Below, piece after piece: positions 27,401 through 37,918 of a stretch of 64,000 bases of DNA (position 1 is the stretch's first letter; the number at the start of each line of letters is the position of its first letter). This DNA comes from Hypomesus transpacificus. Its lineage: Eukaryota > Chordata > Actinopteri > Osmeriformes > Osmeridae. Under the pieces are notes generated by a model. It did no database searches, had not been told where the DNA came from, and worked only from the letters and a program-made list of their open reading frames with translations. The stretch lies in assembly GCF_021917145.1 (NCBI RefSeq), contig NW_025813837.1, forward strand, positions 1,552,193 through 1,616,192. The letters run 5' to 3'. The position numbers and the translations under genes are program-made.

Positions 27401-30400
27401 TGACTGGGCCGCTGTCTCCAGATATAGCTCTTATATAAACCTCCGAGCGGAGGCAGCCATGTGCCAATTTGTTCATGAGAGAAGCAGCCGAGTAGCAGAA
27501 CAACAACACAGAGGGACACACAACAGCCCCGCCGTTGGAGGGCTGGAGGGGGACTAAAACAAACACGTTAACAACACGGGAAGAAGAAGAAGAAGAAGAA
27601 GAAGAAGAAGAAGAAGAAGAAAGGGGAGACAAAGAAGGAGAAGTAGGCTAGAAAGGCATTCTGAGGGTCTGGGTGTTTCGGATGTACTCCAGTGTCACGG
27701 ACACTTCCAGGCTCCCCCTAACCTCCAGGGTTCTGTTTGTCGCCCAGTCTATCAATAGGGCAGGCTGAATGGCAGTGATTAAAGCTATTACAGACTGTTT
27801 AATTTCACAGGCGGGTCTGAGCCGGGTGCCTGTGTAGGAACGGCTAATTAAATGTCTTGCTTGTCACACTGATAGCTGCCCTGGCCATTGCCACCCTCAT
27901 ACAACAATTCAGCTTTGAGTGTGTGTGTGTGTGTGTGTGTGTTTGTGTGTTTCCAAGTCGGGCTGAGTGAGAGAAGTGTAGAAGATGCAAAGCAATATTG
28001 GTAGTCAGCTTCATCATATGATGTAACGTCTAAGCAGGCATGAGACAGCGAAACAGGCTTGAACGAGACTGTGTGTGTGCGTGTGTGTGTGCATATGAAA
28101 CCATGCCTGGGTGTATACATGCGACTGTGTGTGTGTGTGAGAGACCTGGCCGGATGATCTATCGTGCTATATTGAACAGTGGAGGCACAGCGGTCACACA
28201 GGGACACCACATTCCCACCGGGCCGCTCACACGGCGGTGACAGAGACGCAGTGCCCAGCTGGCCCACGGTGACCAGCCCCCTCCCACAGAGCTGCCTCAA
28301 ACACCAGCACACAACACTGCTGCCCTGGAGCTAGTTCACCCGGTTTACCAGAGAGGGAGAGAGAGACAGAGAGAGAGAGATGGAGAGAGAGAGAGAGTAA
28401 AGGGGAGAGAGAAAAAGAGAGGAGGGAGAGAAAGGTAAAGTGAGAGAGTGCACAAGATGGGAGCAATGGGGAGAGAGAGGGGTAGAGAAAAAAAGGTAGG
28501 AGGGAGGGAAAGAGAGAAAGGAACAGAAATAGAGGAAAAGTTAGAGGGGAGAGAGAGGGTGAGAGAAAGAGGGAGAGATGGGTTGAGAGAGAGAGAGACA
28601 GAGAGAGAGAGAGACACTGGGAGAGATAAAGAGCGGACGCCCCTACCTCCTTCAGGTTGATCTTGCAGATGTAGATGATGTTCGAGCCGTCCCTCCTAAA
28701 GTGGGCGTGGCCCTTGTCTTTCAGCACGAAGGCAATGTCCGCCGGAATGTTCTCGGGCGTCTCGTCGCCCTCCTTGGGGAAGGTGATCTTTGTCCCCTCC
28801 TTCCAGCCCCTCTTGATGACAATGTTGAGGATCTTGTCCTCGGTCCTCATGCCCCTGCCGTCCGGGTTCAGCCGGCGCCGGGTGATCTTCATCCTCTTGG
28901 TGCAGCCGTGGAAGATCTCCTCCAGGGAGACCTTGAGCTCGTGGACCACCGGGGGGTCCTGCTGCCGGCTGCGGCCCCCTCCCAGGCGCTCTGACGGCAC
29001 CCCCTTCCTCCGCCCGCCCCCCCCTCCGCCGCCACCGCCACCTCCGGGGAAGCCGTTCATGCCGGGCGGGAAGCCGAAGCGTCCGAACTGGGCGAAGGGG
29101 TCCTCGTCCTCCATGTCCTGGTCCGCCTCCTGGTCGTGGTGGTTGTGGTCGTGGAAGGAGAAGCCGTTGGAGCGGTTGTGGTTGCGGTTGGAGCCGAAGA
29201 ACATGTCGAAGGGGTTGGAGCCGCCGAAGAAGGAGGCGAAGGTGGCGTGGGGGTCGCCGTGGAAGGTGTAGTGGTAGGAGGAGCTCCCTGGGCCCCCGGA
29301 CGAGCCACTACCACCTGTCTTTAGACCTGCGGGGGAGAGGGGAGAGATGTGAGGCAGTGGAACTTAGACACACACACACACACACACAACAAAGAAGCCT
29401 GCATGTACATACAGATGAGGACCAACACATACTTGAGGCCTACACATGGACATTGAAGACAAAGACACACACATGAACCTCTTCTGTTTCCCTAACACAA
29501 ACAAGCCCACACACACTTCTCATAGCACTGGCGTGGATGACCTCAGGTGAAAGAAAAGAACAATGCATGCGTCAATAAGTATTATGACTTATCTGGCAAA
29601 TGCAGACATTAGCCTACTGTTCAACCAGACACTGTGCTGAACACCACACAGGAACAGTGCCACATCTGTCTCCTGGCAACGGTACACCTAGCTTTCAGGC
29701 GAGGGTTTAGCTTAATGCTTCGAGTATTTGACTGCAGGTCAAGAGGTCTCAGGTTTAAATCCCGCCCTGTTCTTTGTATAGCCTTGGTTAAAATCGTCTG
29801 CTAAACAAATACATTTTCATCCCAGGTAAATTCAGACTGTTGGACTGAGAGAAGCGTGTAGCATAACTGTCGGTGACAAGGGAGACCATGTGGGTGAGAG
29901 ACCTACCACAGGATCTGCTGTAAACAAAACTGATCAACTCTACAGTTCAGCCCCCCCCCCCCCCCCCCCCTCCCTCCCCCCTCCCCCCCCCCCCCCCCCC
30001 TCCTCCCCCCCCCCACACACACCACCTCACTTCTATTCATATCTCCGCCAGCACATGGATTTTGCCTGTCTGAGACTCGGAAATGCAATCTGGAAAAAGC
30101 TGGTCAGACAGAATAACACTCACATATGCGCACACTAATAAGTGCTTAATAATATCACTCACTCACTAACACACACTCGCTCACAGACACAGAGACGCAC
30201 ACAAAGCATAACAGAGTGGTAAGTGTGTCTTAACAAGGAGTGATAGCTGCTCTGTGTAAGCAACATGAACACTCGCAACATAGTCTTTGAAAAGTTGCAC
30301 ACAAGTTGCACACACACACACAACTACACACAGGTTTTATGATCACACTTCAGACTGCGAAAAGTGGCCTGTCAGTGTGGTATTAGAAAGTGACTCAGAG

Positions 30401-30908
30401 GCTGAGATACAGTGTTATAAGTGTTGCTAAGTGTTATAACTGTTGCTAGCCGTGCTAAGTGTTTCTAGCTGTGCTAAGTGAACTGTTGGCTAGGTGTTGC
30501 TCGTCTAAACAGCCCAGTCCTTGGTCCCTGTGTCTGATTAGGACTTTAAAACAAGTCTAAACATATTGTCTGCCTCTTCTGCCTCTGGAACTCTCCGGGT
30601 TAGTCGGGGGAATAAATGTGGAGTTTGCACACCCCACTCAGAGAGTCTGGAACACACCAGTATCTGCGACAGGGACATTTGGAATCCAAACGCTCACCTT
30701 CCTCCCCCAGCTGGTCGTAGATGACCCTCTTCTTGGGGTCGCTGAGGACTTCGTAGGCCTCAGCGACCTCCTTGAACTTGTCCTCGGCGTTGGCGTCCGT
30801 GTTCTTGTCCGGGTGGAACCTCAGGGCCATGCGGCGGTACGCCTTCTTGATCTCCTCCTCGTTGGAGCCCTTGGGGATGCCCAGGGTCTTGTAGTAATCC
30901 TTCCCCAT
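24487..30908 (-). CDS. dnajb5: DnaJ/HSP40 co-chaperone subfamily B member 5, complete
   Basis: Type II HSP40 that stimulates HSP70 ATPase and delivers clients, acting in cytosol and nucleus. Coding exons: 30698-30908, 28647-29326, 24487-24720; phases close at 374 aa. The J domain occupies residues 1 to about 70 with the HPD motif at 32-34 (RFHPDKN). It is followed by a G/F-type linker ([20 protein letters not shown]) and an acidic/His-rich stretch, with an 11-Gly run at about 29022-29054. Two C-terminal substrate-binding beta domains follow ([54 protein letters not shown]), ending in QHLPQS. This matches human DNAJB5 rather than DNAJB1 or B4 in the C-terminal part. The start is the MGKDYYK methionine. 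Upstream, an acceptor (cccccccag) at about 30961 implies a non-coding 5' exon. Both long introns carry purine-rich repeats next to exons. Confidence 0.95.
24724..24876. repeat. GGA/GAGGA purine tandem repeat abutting dnajb5 exon 3
   Basis: Two to three long copies of ggagaggaaaggagagaagg-type sequence. On the gene strand this is a long polypyrimidine tract ending at the acceptor before 24720. Confidence 0.85.
25247..25440. repeat. GT-rich tandem repeat with ttgtaggcatg units
   Basis: About three 36-bp copies of tgtgtttgtgtgtgtgtgttgtaggcatg-like sequence, then two gagggtggttgagagtgtgt-like copies. It lies in dnajb5 intron 2. Confidence 0.8.
26664..26830. repeat. 44-bp tandem repeat, about 3.8 copies
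   Basis: The unit begins ctgagagctctccagctagc and ends aactgctctgcct. The first copy is 43 bp and more diverged; the others are nearly identical. Confidence 0.9.
27580..27621. repeat. (GAA)n trinucleotide repeat
   Basis: About 14 GAA units in dnajb5 intron 2. The gene strand reads TTC. Confidence 0.95.
29697..29816 (+). repeat. tRNA-derived SINE in dnajb5 intron 1
   Basis: It has an A-box-like gcttaatgcttcgagtattt, a B-box-like ctcaggtttaaatcccgccc and the tail gttaaaatcgtctgctaaac. Diverged copy. Confidence 0.7.
29951..30014. repeat. poly-C tract
   Basis: About 64 bases almost entirely C with a few T. Assembly length here is unlikely to be reliable. Confidence 0.9.
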
Positions 30909-32067
30909 GGCGGAGCACTCTCTCTGGGACCGGCAGCCCCAGACACGGCCTCCTCACTCTCTGGGGGGGGTGGTGGTGGAGGGTGGTGGGGGGGGGAGAC
31001 GGGAGGAGTTAGAGTCTAATATTCCCTCCCCATGGCTACAATTCCATATCGTTGCCCCGGACACACACACCTCTCTGACAAGGAGGAAGAGGTGGATAGA
31101 AGTGTTGGTCAGTCAGACAGTCAGTAAGACAGTCAGTCAGGTAGTTCAATCAAACATCCCTGTTGAAAACAATCAGTCAATCAGTACCTCCGTCAGGCTG
31201 TTACATCTGTAGGTGTCCTTAATAAAATATTTACAATTTGATTCCTGAGAATCATTCAATATATTGCACCCTTATTCCAAAACACAACCACACACTCTTA
31301 GAGAGCTTTATGCATACCCACCCCCGCATATGTAGTGTAGTAACTATTTTCTCTAGGTGTTGCTATGGGAATGTCGTAATCGTTTTGTTGCCATGGTAGT
31401 GTAGTAGAATCTCCAAGTGATGGAATCCCCGTCTGACGGGTTAAGAACCAGCACCAACATAGGCTAACGATATAATTAGAATGGGCTACATCCCTGTTTA
31501 ATGATCACATTTACAGTATATGACAATGATCCTGAATTGCCTAATTCCAGATGGGTATTAGTACCATGGCAGAATAGGGGGGTATGTGGTTGGAAAGTGG
31601 GGTCTGTGGTCGAAAGGCACAGTTTCCTGTAGGCGTTGCTATGAGATGCTGGAAGCTGCTTACATGATGGGAAAACCGCAATGCTGTTGAAAAGGCACAG
31701 GTGACACTCCAGTTAGCAAAGCTCTCCTTTGCCCACTGCGAAATGTGGGCTTAACATGGTATGACTAGCTCCAGGGAATACAATAATATATGCAACTGTA
31801 ATACAAACAGTTAACAAATCCGACGGAAGCCGGTATTATAGCCTGCCTTTTAAATGAAGACAGAGAGACAAAGAGACGCGCGCCGGGCGTCCGAACGCGC
31901 TCGAGTCTTACAGCACCACCACTACTGAGAAGCGGTGTCCAAATTAGGTTATAACAGCGGTGAATCGTTCAGTCAGCGGTAGAAATCGTCTCTGATCAGT
32001 GACGACAGCCTCGGCAGACGGCATCCCGAAAAACGTAAGATAAGAGCGAAATAAAACGGTTTCTTAC

Positions 32068-32165
32068 CAGTGATAATTTTCAGATGTAGCCTAATACTGC
32101 TCGGTCAGATGAGCATGGCACAACCGTTCTCCTTCCCCTCTCCCTCTTTCCCTCCCTCCTTATCT
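32068..32165 (-). other. putative dnajb5 non-coding first exon
   Basis: A strong minus-strand donor (ATCACTG|gtaagaa) ends the segment at 32068. A TATA-like ATAAAGAA at 32193-32200 predicts a transcription start near 32165. A second possible upstream donor (GGAAAAG|gtaagg) ends at 32560, suggesting an alternative first exon. No RNA evidence is available here. Confidence 0.35.
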
Positions 32166-32192
32166 CCCTGCTGCCCGGTGAACCAGACTGGA

Positions 32193-32212
32193 TTCTTTAT
32201 GAGGTGACGTCA
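32193..32212 (-). promoter_or_regulatory. perfect CRE next to TATA-like box, candidate dnajb5 promoter
   Basis: TGACGTCA (32205-32212) is followed four bases later on the minus strand by ATAAAGAA (32193-32200). A palindromic CRE directly adjoining a TATA-like box is typical of cAMP/CREB-responsive promoters. Use here is inferred. Confidence 0.5.
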
Positions 32213-32565
32213 CGCGAACCGGCGTTCCGAAATAACCGGTGACTGAACTGAGGGGTCCTGACGTTGACTCGGTAACTAATACAACTGGACGCACGAATGC
32301 GCCAATAAAAGACTGCGATTAGTCTCTCTGACTTCCTCGTCTCTCCTCAGCAATACGCTAATAAAAACTGCCATAACTTCGAATGTACGTCTGACATATA
32401 CTCAACCCTGCAATAGGCTAACCAAAATATACATTATATATCTACCCCACAATGTGGCATATGCGTTCCGTAAATCACAGCCCAGACAGGACCGGAGACC
32501 ACCGATCACAGTTAGCCCTGAACTATTCCACAACGAATAATAGACGTTTAGCTCCTTACCTTTTC

Positions 32566-34024
32566 CACTTGCCCGTGGATGGAAGTCGGTGTTTCACAGA
32601 GCAACCCCGCAACAGTTTAACGGTGAACTCCGTTTGTCACGCACTCAGTGGTTATGACCCGCCTACCGGTTTGAAAACTTCGCCCGACACCGAGATTTTA
32701 CACTTGCAGACACACGAGAGCAGAACCGTCCAGGGTAATGTCGGACCACTCAAGACAAATCTCAATATATCGCAAAGATAATAATTGAACTGGATAACCT
32801 CTGTCAATGCAGCAGACCAACACTTTATCGACAAATCCTGCTATTCAGCAGCTACCGTCACTGCTTCGTTCATGACAGATTGATGTGAGATCATTCCTAG
32901 GTGGGCTCTGTCTAAACACGCTGGGGGTCCCATCTGTCGCTGTCCGGGCAGAAAGAATGAAAAACAAAGACATTTGGATAGGCTGCCCTTTTCATGTGGG
33001 TTTATGTGTGTGTTAGACGGAGAGGGAGTGTGGGAGAGAGAGAGAGCAAGAGAGCGAGAGAGGAGGGAGAGAGAGATAGTGTGAGGGAGAGAGACGGAGA
33101 AAGAGAGAGTTCTGGCTCTATGTTTTTCTTCAGCAGAGAACTGTCACCAGTATGCCCATGGATGGTGCCAGAGGCTGCGTGTGTGTGCCTGCGTGTGTGC
33201 TTGTGTGTGTGTGTGTGTGTACTTGGATGCTACTCAGGCCAGACGTGTGGTGTCAACAGTGTTGAGTCAAGTGATTGTAGTGGTTTGCATTCAGAGTCCA
33301 GAACTATCTCACTGTTCATACACACACACACACACAGAAGCACACACTCACAGACGCACATGTTGACTCGGGTGAAAAAGACCATGGAGAGCTGAAAGGA
33401 TGACTCCATGAAAGCCATGTGCACTCAGGATGTGAGTGGGAGACAAAACCATAGAAGCGCTGCATCTGTCTGAGGTGTACATATAGACGGAGAAAGAGAG
33501 AGACGTAGAGAGATGCGACAGAGATAAAGAGACAGAGCGACAGAGAAAGAAAGACAGACAGGTGATAAAAAGAGAGGAAGAGAGCAAATGGGAGAGAGAG
33601 ATGGAGAAAAGAGAGAGCGATGAAGAAAGGGAGAGAGAGAGAGAGAGAGAGAGAACAGGCCCTGCAGGGCGAGCCAGGCTGGGCTGAGTCATCCCTCTCT
33701 CCCGGGGTTATGAAGAGGTGTGACAGAAGTGGGTGACTCAAGGGAGAGGAGTGTGTCTGACTTCAAAGAACTCCTGCTTAAACACAGACCCCCCCTCCCC
33801 CCAACACACACACACACACACAAACTCTGTAAACCCCCAAACACAGGAAGGTGCCGTCAGGAGATCACAGGTCGGAGGTGTGTGGGGTCAGCTCGGTCTC
33901 CTATTGGTCACCCCGATGCACACCTCCGACAGGAAGGTAGGAAGCCAGGAAGGAGGGAACGGAGGCTCGAAAAAGCGCACGACAGTGAGAGGTGGAAAGA
34001 GAGAGAGGAAAGACGGAGGAGTAG

Positions 34025-34071
<47 letters not shown>

Positions 34072-35061
34072 AGAGAGGAGAGCTGCGGCAGACCAGTAGC
34101 AGCTCAACCAGGACACGCAAGGTTTAGGGTTAGGGTGAGGGATGTTTGTCGCGTTCACACATGTATTCTCTCACACAGCACACACACACATCATTCTGAC
34201 AAGCACCTTGTGGGACAGACAGCTGATATACCGTCCACGTCGAGCTCCCTCTCTCTCACACACACGCACACACATCATGTCCTGTCAGGCACCCCCACTG
34301 TGCTGTGGGTGAAACATCGAGAGTGGCGATGGCAAAAGCAAATGTCTGGGGGTGAGAGTGAGAGAGGCTACAGACTGAGCGCTCGGTACAAAGCCCATTA
34401 GCAGGGTCTATGTTGGAGTCTGTCTGTCTCTGTCTGTGTGTGTGTCAGTGAACAGAAACACTCTGGGCATAGTTGTAGGGGACCGAACATCCGTTTCCAT
34501 GACAACACCAGGATCTCCTAGACAAAACTGTGTCCTTAAAGCACATTCTGTCTCAGTCTGGAACTCCCCGTGGGTGTGTGTGTGTGTGTGAGGGTGTGTG
34601 TGTGTTTGTAAGTGTGTGCTGTCTGAAAGATATTCTGATATGTGTGTAGGCTGTCTGAGGAGAAGAACAGTATTAGTGCACGTGTTAAAAGTGTGTGTAT
34701 TTGTGTGCGTGTTGCTGTGTGTGTGTGTCTCACACAAGGTGAACTGCGATCACCCCGTTCTTTCCTCCTAGGGATATCCACCCATCCTGTAACCATGGAG
34801 ACAGCCGGCGTCTGAAAAATCCCCTTCTCCCTTCTCCAAGACAGCCTGGTGCTAGACGAGGTTACACCCACCCACACACACGTACACCACACACACACGC
34901 CATGTACACACCACCCACACGCCACGCATCTCCCAGACAGCCGGGTGCTAGACGAGAGGTTACACCCACATGCACAGCACCTACACACACACACACACAT
35001 CTACACACACAGAACAGCAATGTACAATAGTTTAGTAGTACCACATCGTAATCAGCTAAAG
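32566..35061. other. spacer between the dnajb5 5' side and the epg5 3' end
   Basis: No gene found. It is dominated by GA-rich and CA-rich low-complexity tracts (33020-33115, 33480-33655, 34029-34080, 34565-34730). Confidence 0.6.
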
Positions 35062-35067
35062 TTTATT
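35062..35067 (-). terminator. candidate epg5 polyadenylation signal
   Basis: AATAAA on the minus strand about 1.3 kb past the epg5 stop. The stretch 35068-36358 would then be 3' UTR; it shows no gene. Confidence 0.4.
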
Positions 35068-36358
35068 TCATCGACGGATTGATCTCAGAGCCCATCCTAT
35101 ACATGCATCCACCATTGTGTGTTCAATAGCTCCTCTGTCTGTCATATGTACAGGCCAACTGGTTAGGATGAGGGGAGGGGTGGGGTCTGAACTGCTAATG
35201 TAGCCTACATACACTCAGGTACGAGTCTTCAGGTGGGCAACACCCGTCCAGGGACACACTTACCTGACAAATTCAGGCCCACACAGACACACACACAAAC
35301 GTACCACAAGCACATTACACAGGCAGTAAGGCATGTCCACACAACTGTACAGTGAAATAGCTCCAACAGTCAGGAAACCAAGTAAGAAAAATCATACTGG
35401 TGAGGACTAGCACGCTGACGTGTCACAGCTAAAGTGCTAGAGTCCAAACACACTCTACCGCTGTTTAAAATATCATAAATTAAGGTCTGCAAGCGTGTTA
35501 GGTGTCTGTAATATGTGGTGATGATCTACTAAACTGTAGATTTGGCCCTGACACAGCAGGAACATGTAGGCTCTCTTAAACACGACATCTACTAACCTCT
35601 CGTTTTCTGGAACTGTGGCGACAGCCTAAAGAGAACTGGAACATTCTTTTAGGAATGTTTGGAGTTCCTCAGTGTAGCTGTCACACTTCTGGTTCTGGTT
35701 GTACTCAGGACTAAACTGGCACATCGTTTTGTCTTCAAACTCTTGGCGCTAAATGCTCGGAAATAACTGATAGAACTGCTCACTTCCATTCCGACAAAGC
35801 TGACCTAAAGTCAGTTCCAATGCCAAACATGGTCGTGTCAGTCACACTCAAACATCAGAGGCAGATCCCAGTTCAGAGTTAGTGATGATGTCACTCGTAA
35901 ATACTTCTGATATTGGACACAGACAGCGGAGGAGATTCAGCTGAAGTCATTCAAACAGGCGACAGCATTGCAGAAGAAAAGCAACATGGCACGCATGGAT
36001 TTTGAAAGAGAGAGAGAGAGAGAGAGAAAGGCATAGAATAATTGTCTTTCTTTGATCCACGCTCTGGTTCAAGCGGTTTGATTGACACAGCTGATAGTTT
36101 CCAATCACACGTTAAAACATCAGCACTTGGTACTTATAGCAACACTCCTCCGGTTCTTTCACTTAAAAAAGGCCCCACAGTTTGTCCAGTCTGGCCCAAT
36201 CAGTTTATGGTTCTCCAGTTCAGACCTTCCGGCACAATCCATTTCCACACTGAAATATCGTCTGGACTGGGTAAGTGTATTCGCAGGGCTGGGACAGAGT
36301 GCCGTCTGGGACATCCAGCTCACTAGAGGGCGCTGTCTGCATCGGCGGGGAGGGGGGG

Positions 36359-37886
36359 CTAGCGTATGATGTTGAGGTAGCGGAGTTCCGGGTACAGGAG
36401 GTTGGCTAGCAGGGACAGCAGCTTGGCCCCGTCACTCAGACAGTGTCCTGGGTAGCGAATGAACAGGACGGCCTTCCCCACACAGTCCTCCAGGTCTGAG
36501 TACTGCTTACTGCTGGGCATGGCCTCCAACACGGCCAGGGACTGGAGGGATGGGGGGGGGAAGAGAGAGAAAGAGGGGGAGAGAGAGAGAGAGAGGGAGA
36601 GGGAGAGAGTGAGGGGGAGAGAGAGAGACACACAAAAAAGGCAGCAAATGAGAGACAGAGATAGATTCTCATTGAGGGTTAGACCAGGGCATAATATACC
36701 AGGGGCCGGTGCTGTGTGTGTGTGTGTGTACCTGTTGTGCTTTCGGGGACAGCTGGAGCTCAGCGCCGGGCTGAAGACGGAGCTGGCTCTCTGACGGGAT
36801 CTGGACCGAGAGGAACGCAGCGAGGCTGCGGACCGCCACCCTGAACCTACACACACACGCACACACACACACACAGAGTTAACAGCAGACACATACACGA
36901 CATCTGACCTTTGTGTGTGCGTGTGTGCGTGTGTGTGTACCTATTGGACAGAGGCGACCTGCGGCCCAGTCCGATGGCAGCCAGCAGGCCGGAGCTGAGC
37001 CTCTCCTCCCCCAGCAGGGCTAGCCTGGCCTGGAGCCTGCTGAGGCCGGGCAGGGCGGCCAGCGCCTCGCCCTGCTCTGTCTGCACCCGGAGCAGCTCCA
37101 CGGACACGGTCAGGATCTTGTGCCACCACAGCATCAGCTTGGCCTCGTCCCCTGGACCACTGCACACACACACGCACACACCAGAGATGTGTGAACAAAC
37201 AATCGAAACACACTCACTCTCTCACGCATGCACTCTCACGCGCATTCTCATGCCACAAACGAGCTATATACGGTAGGTATGGGATTGGGACTGCAGACCT
37301 GGGGGACACCTGATTGGTCCACGTGTTGAGCAGGCCCAGCGTCCTCCTGTCATTGGTTACAGTGTGCTCCATGTTGAGGCGCTGCAGTATGAAGGCGTAG
37401 AGGGTCAGGAAGCTGCAACCTGATTGGCTTTCGGACAGGAAGTCGTCCACCGTCAACTCGGGCACTTGCAATGAAGCCAGGATGGGACCCCAGCTAACTG
37501 GCTCCTCCTCCGCTAGGGGGAGAGAGAGAGTTAGGGAGGGAGACAGACAATGAAATAAGGACATGGTTTAACTATCCCACCAGTGTTTTGTGTCAGGATA
37601 TGATGTCATACATTTGCCCCTCCTACCATGAGCGAAGTACGCCGTGATGCAGGCTTCCGTGATGCGCGTCATGTGACGCACGGATGCCAGGCAACGGCAG
37701 GAGGCCGTCAGGAGCGGCAGCACTGGGAAGCCCCTCCCCTTCCTATCCAGCCACCCAATGACACGAGCCGCCAGAGCCTCTCCTGTGGACACGCCCACCC
37801 GGTTCAGCAGAGCCAGCGAATCACAGAAGAGGTTGCAGTAGGCCATGTGCCTCTGCTCCAAACCCACCTCTGTAGAGAGAGACAGC

Positions 37887-37918
<32 letters not shown>

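Larger units (their letters stand above)
24877..28646 (-). other. dnajb5 intron 2
   Basis: No exon found. It contains GT-rich repeats (25247-25440), a CA tract (26245-26335), a 44-bp tandem repeat (26664-26830), a GGA tract (26995-27115), (GAA)n (27580-27621), a GT tract (27919-27950) and a GAGA-rich block (28350-28625) near the exon 2 donor. Confidence 0.7.

Noticed and set aside
28227..28646. Continuation of the dnajb5 frame past 28647
   Set aside because: A good donor (GAG|gtaggg) lies at 28647, and the following Ser/Leu repeats are translation of a GA-rich intron.
34122..34137. Telomere-like gtttagggttaggg
   Set aside because: Only about two units, inside low-complexity DNA; no interstitial telomere array.
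33720..34401. Arg/Glu-rich frames (RERERERE)
   Set aside because: Translation of (GA)n repeats in the intergenic spacer.
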